Shown here piece by piece: positions 6,095 to 7,361 of a stretch of 7,361 nt of DNA (position 1 is its first letter; the number at the start of each line of letters is the position of its first letter). The DNA comes from Gemmataceae bacterium. GTDB lineage: Bacteria; Planctomycetota; Planctomycetia; Gemmatales; Gemmataceae. The notes beneath the pieces are model-generated. The model saw only the letters and a program-made list of their open reading frames with translations, did not search any database and was not told where the DNA came from. The stretch is taken from assembly GCA_020847555.1 (NCBI GenBank), contig JADLBT010000339.1:1-7361 (forward strand), given 5' to 3'. A program made the translations under genes and the position numbers.

Positions 6095-6100
6095 CGTGCC

Positions 6101-7084
6101 ATGCCGATCGGTCTCGATATCGGCGGCGCCAACCTGAAGGCGGCTCACGCGAACGGTGTCGCCCGTTCCCGGCCGTTCGCGCTGTGGAAGGAGCCCACTG
6201 GGCTTGCCGGCGCGTTGCGCGGCCTGCTGGCCGAGATGCCGCCGGTGGACGTTCTCGCTGTCACGATGACCGGGGAGCTGTGCGACTGCTTCGAGAGCAA
6301 GCGCCAGGGCGTCCACGCCATCCTCGACGCCGTCGAGGCGGTCGCGGAAGGGCGGTCCGTGCGCGTCTGGCGTACCGACGGCTCGTTTGTCTCGCCTGCC
6401 GCGGCGCGGGCCGCGCCGCTCCTGACGGCGGCGGCCAACTGGCACGCGCTCGCCACCTATGCCGGCCGCTTCGCGCCGAAGGGGCCGGCGCTGCTGCTCG
6501 ACATCGGTTCGACCACGACCGACGCGGTTCCGCTGTGCGACGGCCGCCCGGTGCCGCAGGGACTCACCGACCCCGAGCGGCTGAAACACGGTGAGCTGGT
6601 TTACACCGGCATGTACCGCACCCCGGTGTGTGCCCTCGCCCCGGACGTGGCGGCCGAGTTCTTCGCCACCACCCGGGACGTGTATCTGCTGCTCGACTGG
6701 CTGCCGGAGGCTCCCGACGACTGCGCCACCGCCGACGGGCGGCCGGCCACGCGCGCCTGCGCCCACGCCCGCATGGCGCGCATGCTCTGCGCCGACGCGG
6801 ACACCTGCACCCGGGACGAAACTCGCCGTCTGGCCGAGCGGGTGCTGCTCCGCCAGGTCTACCAGATCGGCGGCGCGCTCGGTCAGGCGGTGAAGCGGTT
6901 GCACGGTCCGCCGCAGACGATCGTCCTCGCCGGGTCGGGAGAGCAACTGGCTCAGGCGGCCCTGACGAACCAGGCTCACTTCCCCCCCGTCCCGGTGTGC
7001 TCTCTCGCCCAGCAGTTCGGGCCGGAAATCTCCCGGGCGGCGTGCGCCTACGCCCTGGCGGTCCTCGCGGCGGAGCGGCCATGA
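6101..7084 (+). CDS. MfnF-like hydantoinase/oxoprolinase-fold protein (H4MPT-linked C1 transfer pathway)
   Basis: A 327-residue cytoplasmic protein of the ASKHA/hydantoinase A superfamily, closest to the family annotated as probable H4MPT-linked C1 transfer pathway protein. Its archaeal member MfnF condenses aminomethyl-furan-methyl diphosphate with gamma-glutamyl-tyramine in methanofuran synthesis. Visible motifs: phosphate-1 loop IGLDIGGANLKAAH (3-16), TMTGELCDCFESKRQGVHAI (55-74), WRTDGSF (90-96), second phosphate loop LLLDIGSTTTDAVPL (131-145), LVYTGMYRTPVC (167-178), AGSGE (277-281) and a C-terminal ACAYALAVLA. Length is normal for the family and all motifs are present. No Shine-Dalgarno is seen; the start lies six bases after the previous stop, so translation is probably coupled. 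It overlaps the kinase gene by ATGA. In a bacterium the final product may be a methylofuran-type cofactor rather than archaeal methanofuran; this is inference. Confidence 0.87.
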   Translation: MPIGLDIGGANLKAAHANGVARSRPFALWKEPTGLAGALRGLLAEMPPVDVLAVTMTGELCDCFESKRQGVHAILDAVEAVAEGRSVRVWRTDGSFVSPAAARAAPLLTAAANWHALATYAGRFAPKGPALLLDIGSTTTDAVPLCDGRPVPQGLTDPERLKHGELVYTGMYRTPVCALAPDVAAEFFATTRDVYLLLDWLPEAPDDCATADGRPATRACAHARMARMLCADADTCTRDETRRLAERVLLRQVYQIGGALGQAVKRLHGPPQTIVLAGSGEQLAQAALTNQAHFPPVPVCSLAQQFGPEISRAACAYALAVLAAERP

Positions 7085-7361
7085 CCAGCGCGGAGCGTCT
7101 CGCCGGACTCGTGGTGGTCAAGGTCGGCGGGAGCCTGTACGACCTGCCCGACCTGGGGCCGCGTTTGCGGGGCTGGCTGAAGGGACTCGGGGGCGGTCCC
7201 GTCCTGCTGGTTCCGGGCGGCGGTCCTGCGGCGGACGTGGTGCGCGAACTTGACCGGCACCACGGACTCGGCGAGGAAGCCGCTCACTGGCTCGCGCTGC
7301 GGGCCATGTCCCTCAACGCCGACTTTCTGCGCGTCCTCCTTCCGGAGGCGCGCGTGGTCGC
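7081..7361 (+). CDS. MfnE-like amino acid kinase family protein (C-terminus cut by window edge)
   Basis: The first 93 residues of an amino-acid-kinase-fold protein. Residues 11-19 (VVVKVGGSL) are the N-terminal nucleotide-phosphate loop with the conserved Lys-x-Gly-Gly-Ser. LLVPGGGPAADVVR (42-55) is the second glycine-rich loop. HHGLGEEAAHWLALRAMSLNA (60-80) matches the subgroup found with C1-transfer genes. The archaeal counterpart MfnE phosphorylates aminomethyl-furan-methyl phosphate to the diphosphate, which is the substrate of MfnF. The ATG at 7081 overlaps the stop of the MfnF-like gene in ATGA, a sign of translational coupling and joint function; no separate Shine-Dalgarno is needed. 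About 100 or more residues should lie beyond the edge. The kinase fold is firm. The substrate is inferred from its neighbour; a generic carbamate- or glutamate-kinase relative is less likely. Confidence 0.82.
   Translation, partial: MTSAERLAGLVVVKVGGSLYDLPDLGPRLRGWLKGLGGGPVLLVPGGGPAADVVRELDRHHGLGEEAAHWLALRAMSLNADFLRVLLPEARVV

Noticed and set aside
5290..6594. A 434-codon plus-strand frame beginning in the purine-rich patch
   Set aside because: It is out of frame with two better genes that it overlaps, and its translation is Arg/Pro/Ala-rich noise after the first few residues, despite an AG-rich upstream sequence.
5858..6979. A 373-codon minus-strand frame opposite the MfnF-like gene
   Set aside because: Antisense shadow; the plus strand holds conserved phosphate-loop motifs.

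Overview
The window is very GC-rich chromosomal DNA with long open antisense frames. It most likely comes from a planctomycete of the Gemmata/Isosphaera type. Three things point there: a cytoplasmic protein start reading CPTC...CPGC fused to a proline-rich linker and membrane helices (an architecture common in planctomycetes), a large secreted right-handed beta-helix protein, and bacterial homologues of the methanofuran-type genes that accompany H4MPT-linked C1 transfer. This assignment is inferred from protein style; there is no rRNA or marker gene to confirm it.

Layout, left to right. A TetR-family repressor (minus strand, running off the left edge) is divergent from a small VOC/glyoxalase-fold protein (779-1183, plus). 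After a short gap containing a 10-bp inverted repeat comes a 667-residue secreted beta-helix protein (1267-3270, plus). A perfect 14-bp hairpin overlaps its stop codon and separates it from a convergent gene for a zinc-ribbon/proline-rich/three-helix membrane protein (3317-4528, minus). A 245-bp divergent promoter region follows. It leads into a DUF3568-type lipoprotein (4774-5268, plus), a 142-bp gap with a purine-rich low-GC patch, and then a tight three-gene run: a five-helix membrane protein (5411-6094), an MfnF-like hydantoinase/oxoprolinase-fold protein (6101-7084) and an MfnE-like amino acid kinase (7081 to the right edge).

The clearest biology is at the right end. The MfnF-like and MfnE-like genes overlap by ATGA. 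In methanogens these two enzymes carry out the last steps of methanofuran assembly: the kinase makes the furan diphosphate and the MfnF protein joins it to glutamyl-tyramine. In bacteria, relatives of these genes travel with H4MPT-dependent formaldehyde/formate metabolism, so this is probably part of a C1-carrier cofactor pathway. An unstudied membrane protein sits 6 bases upstream and is probably co-transcribed. The rest of the window looks like ordinary planctomycete envelope and regulatory genes. I see no CRISPR array, tRNA, rRNA, insertion sequence or phage gene.
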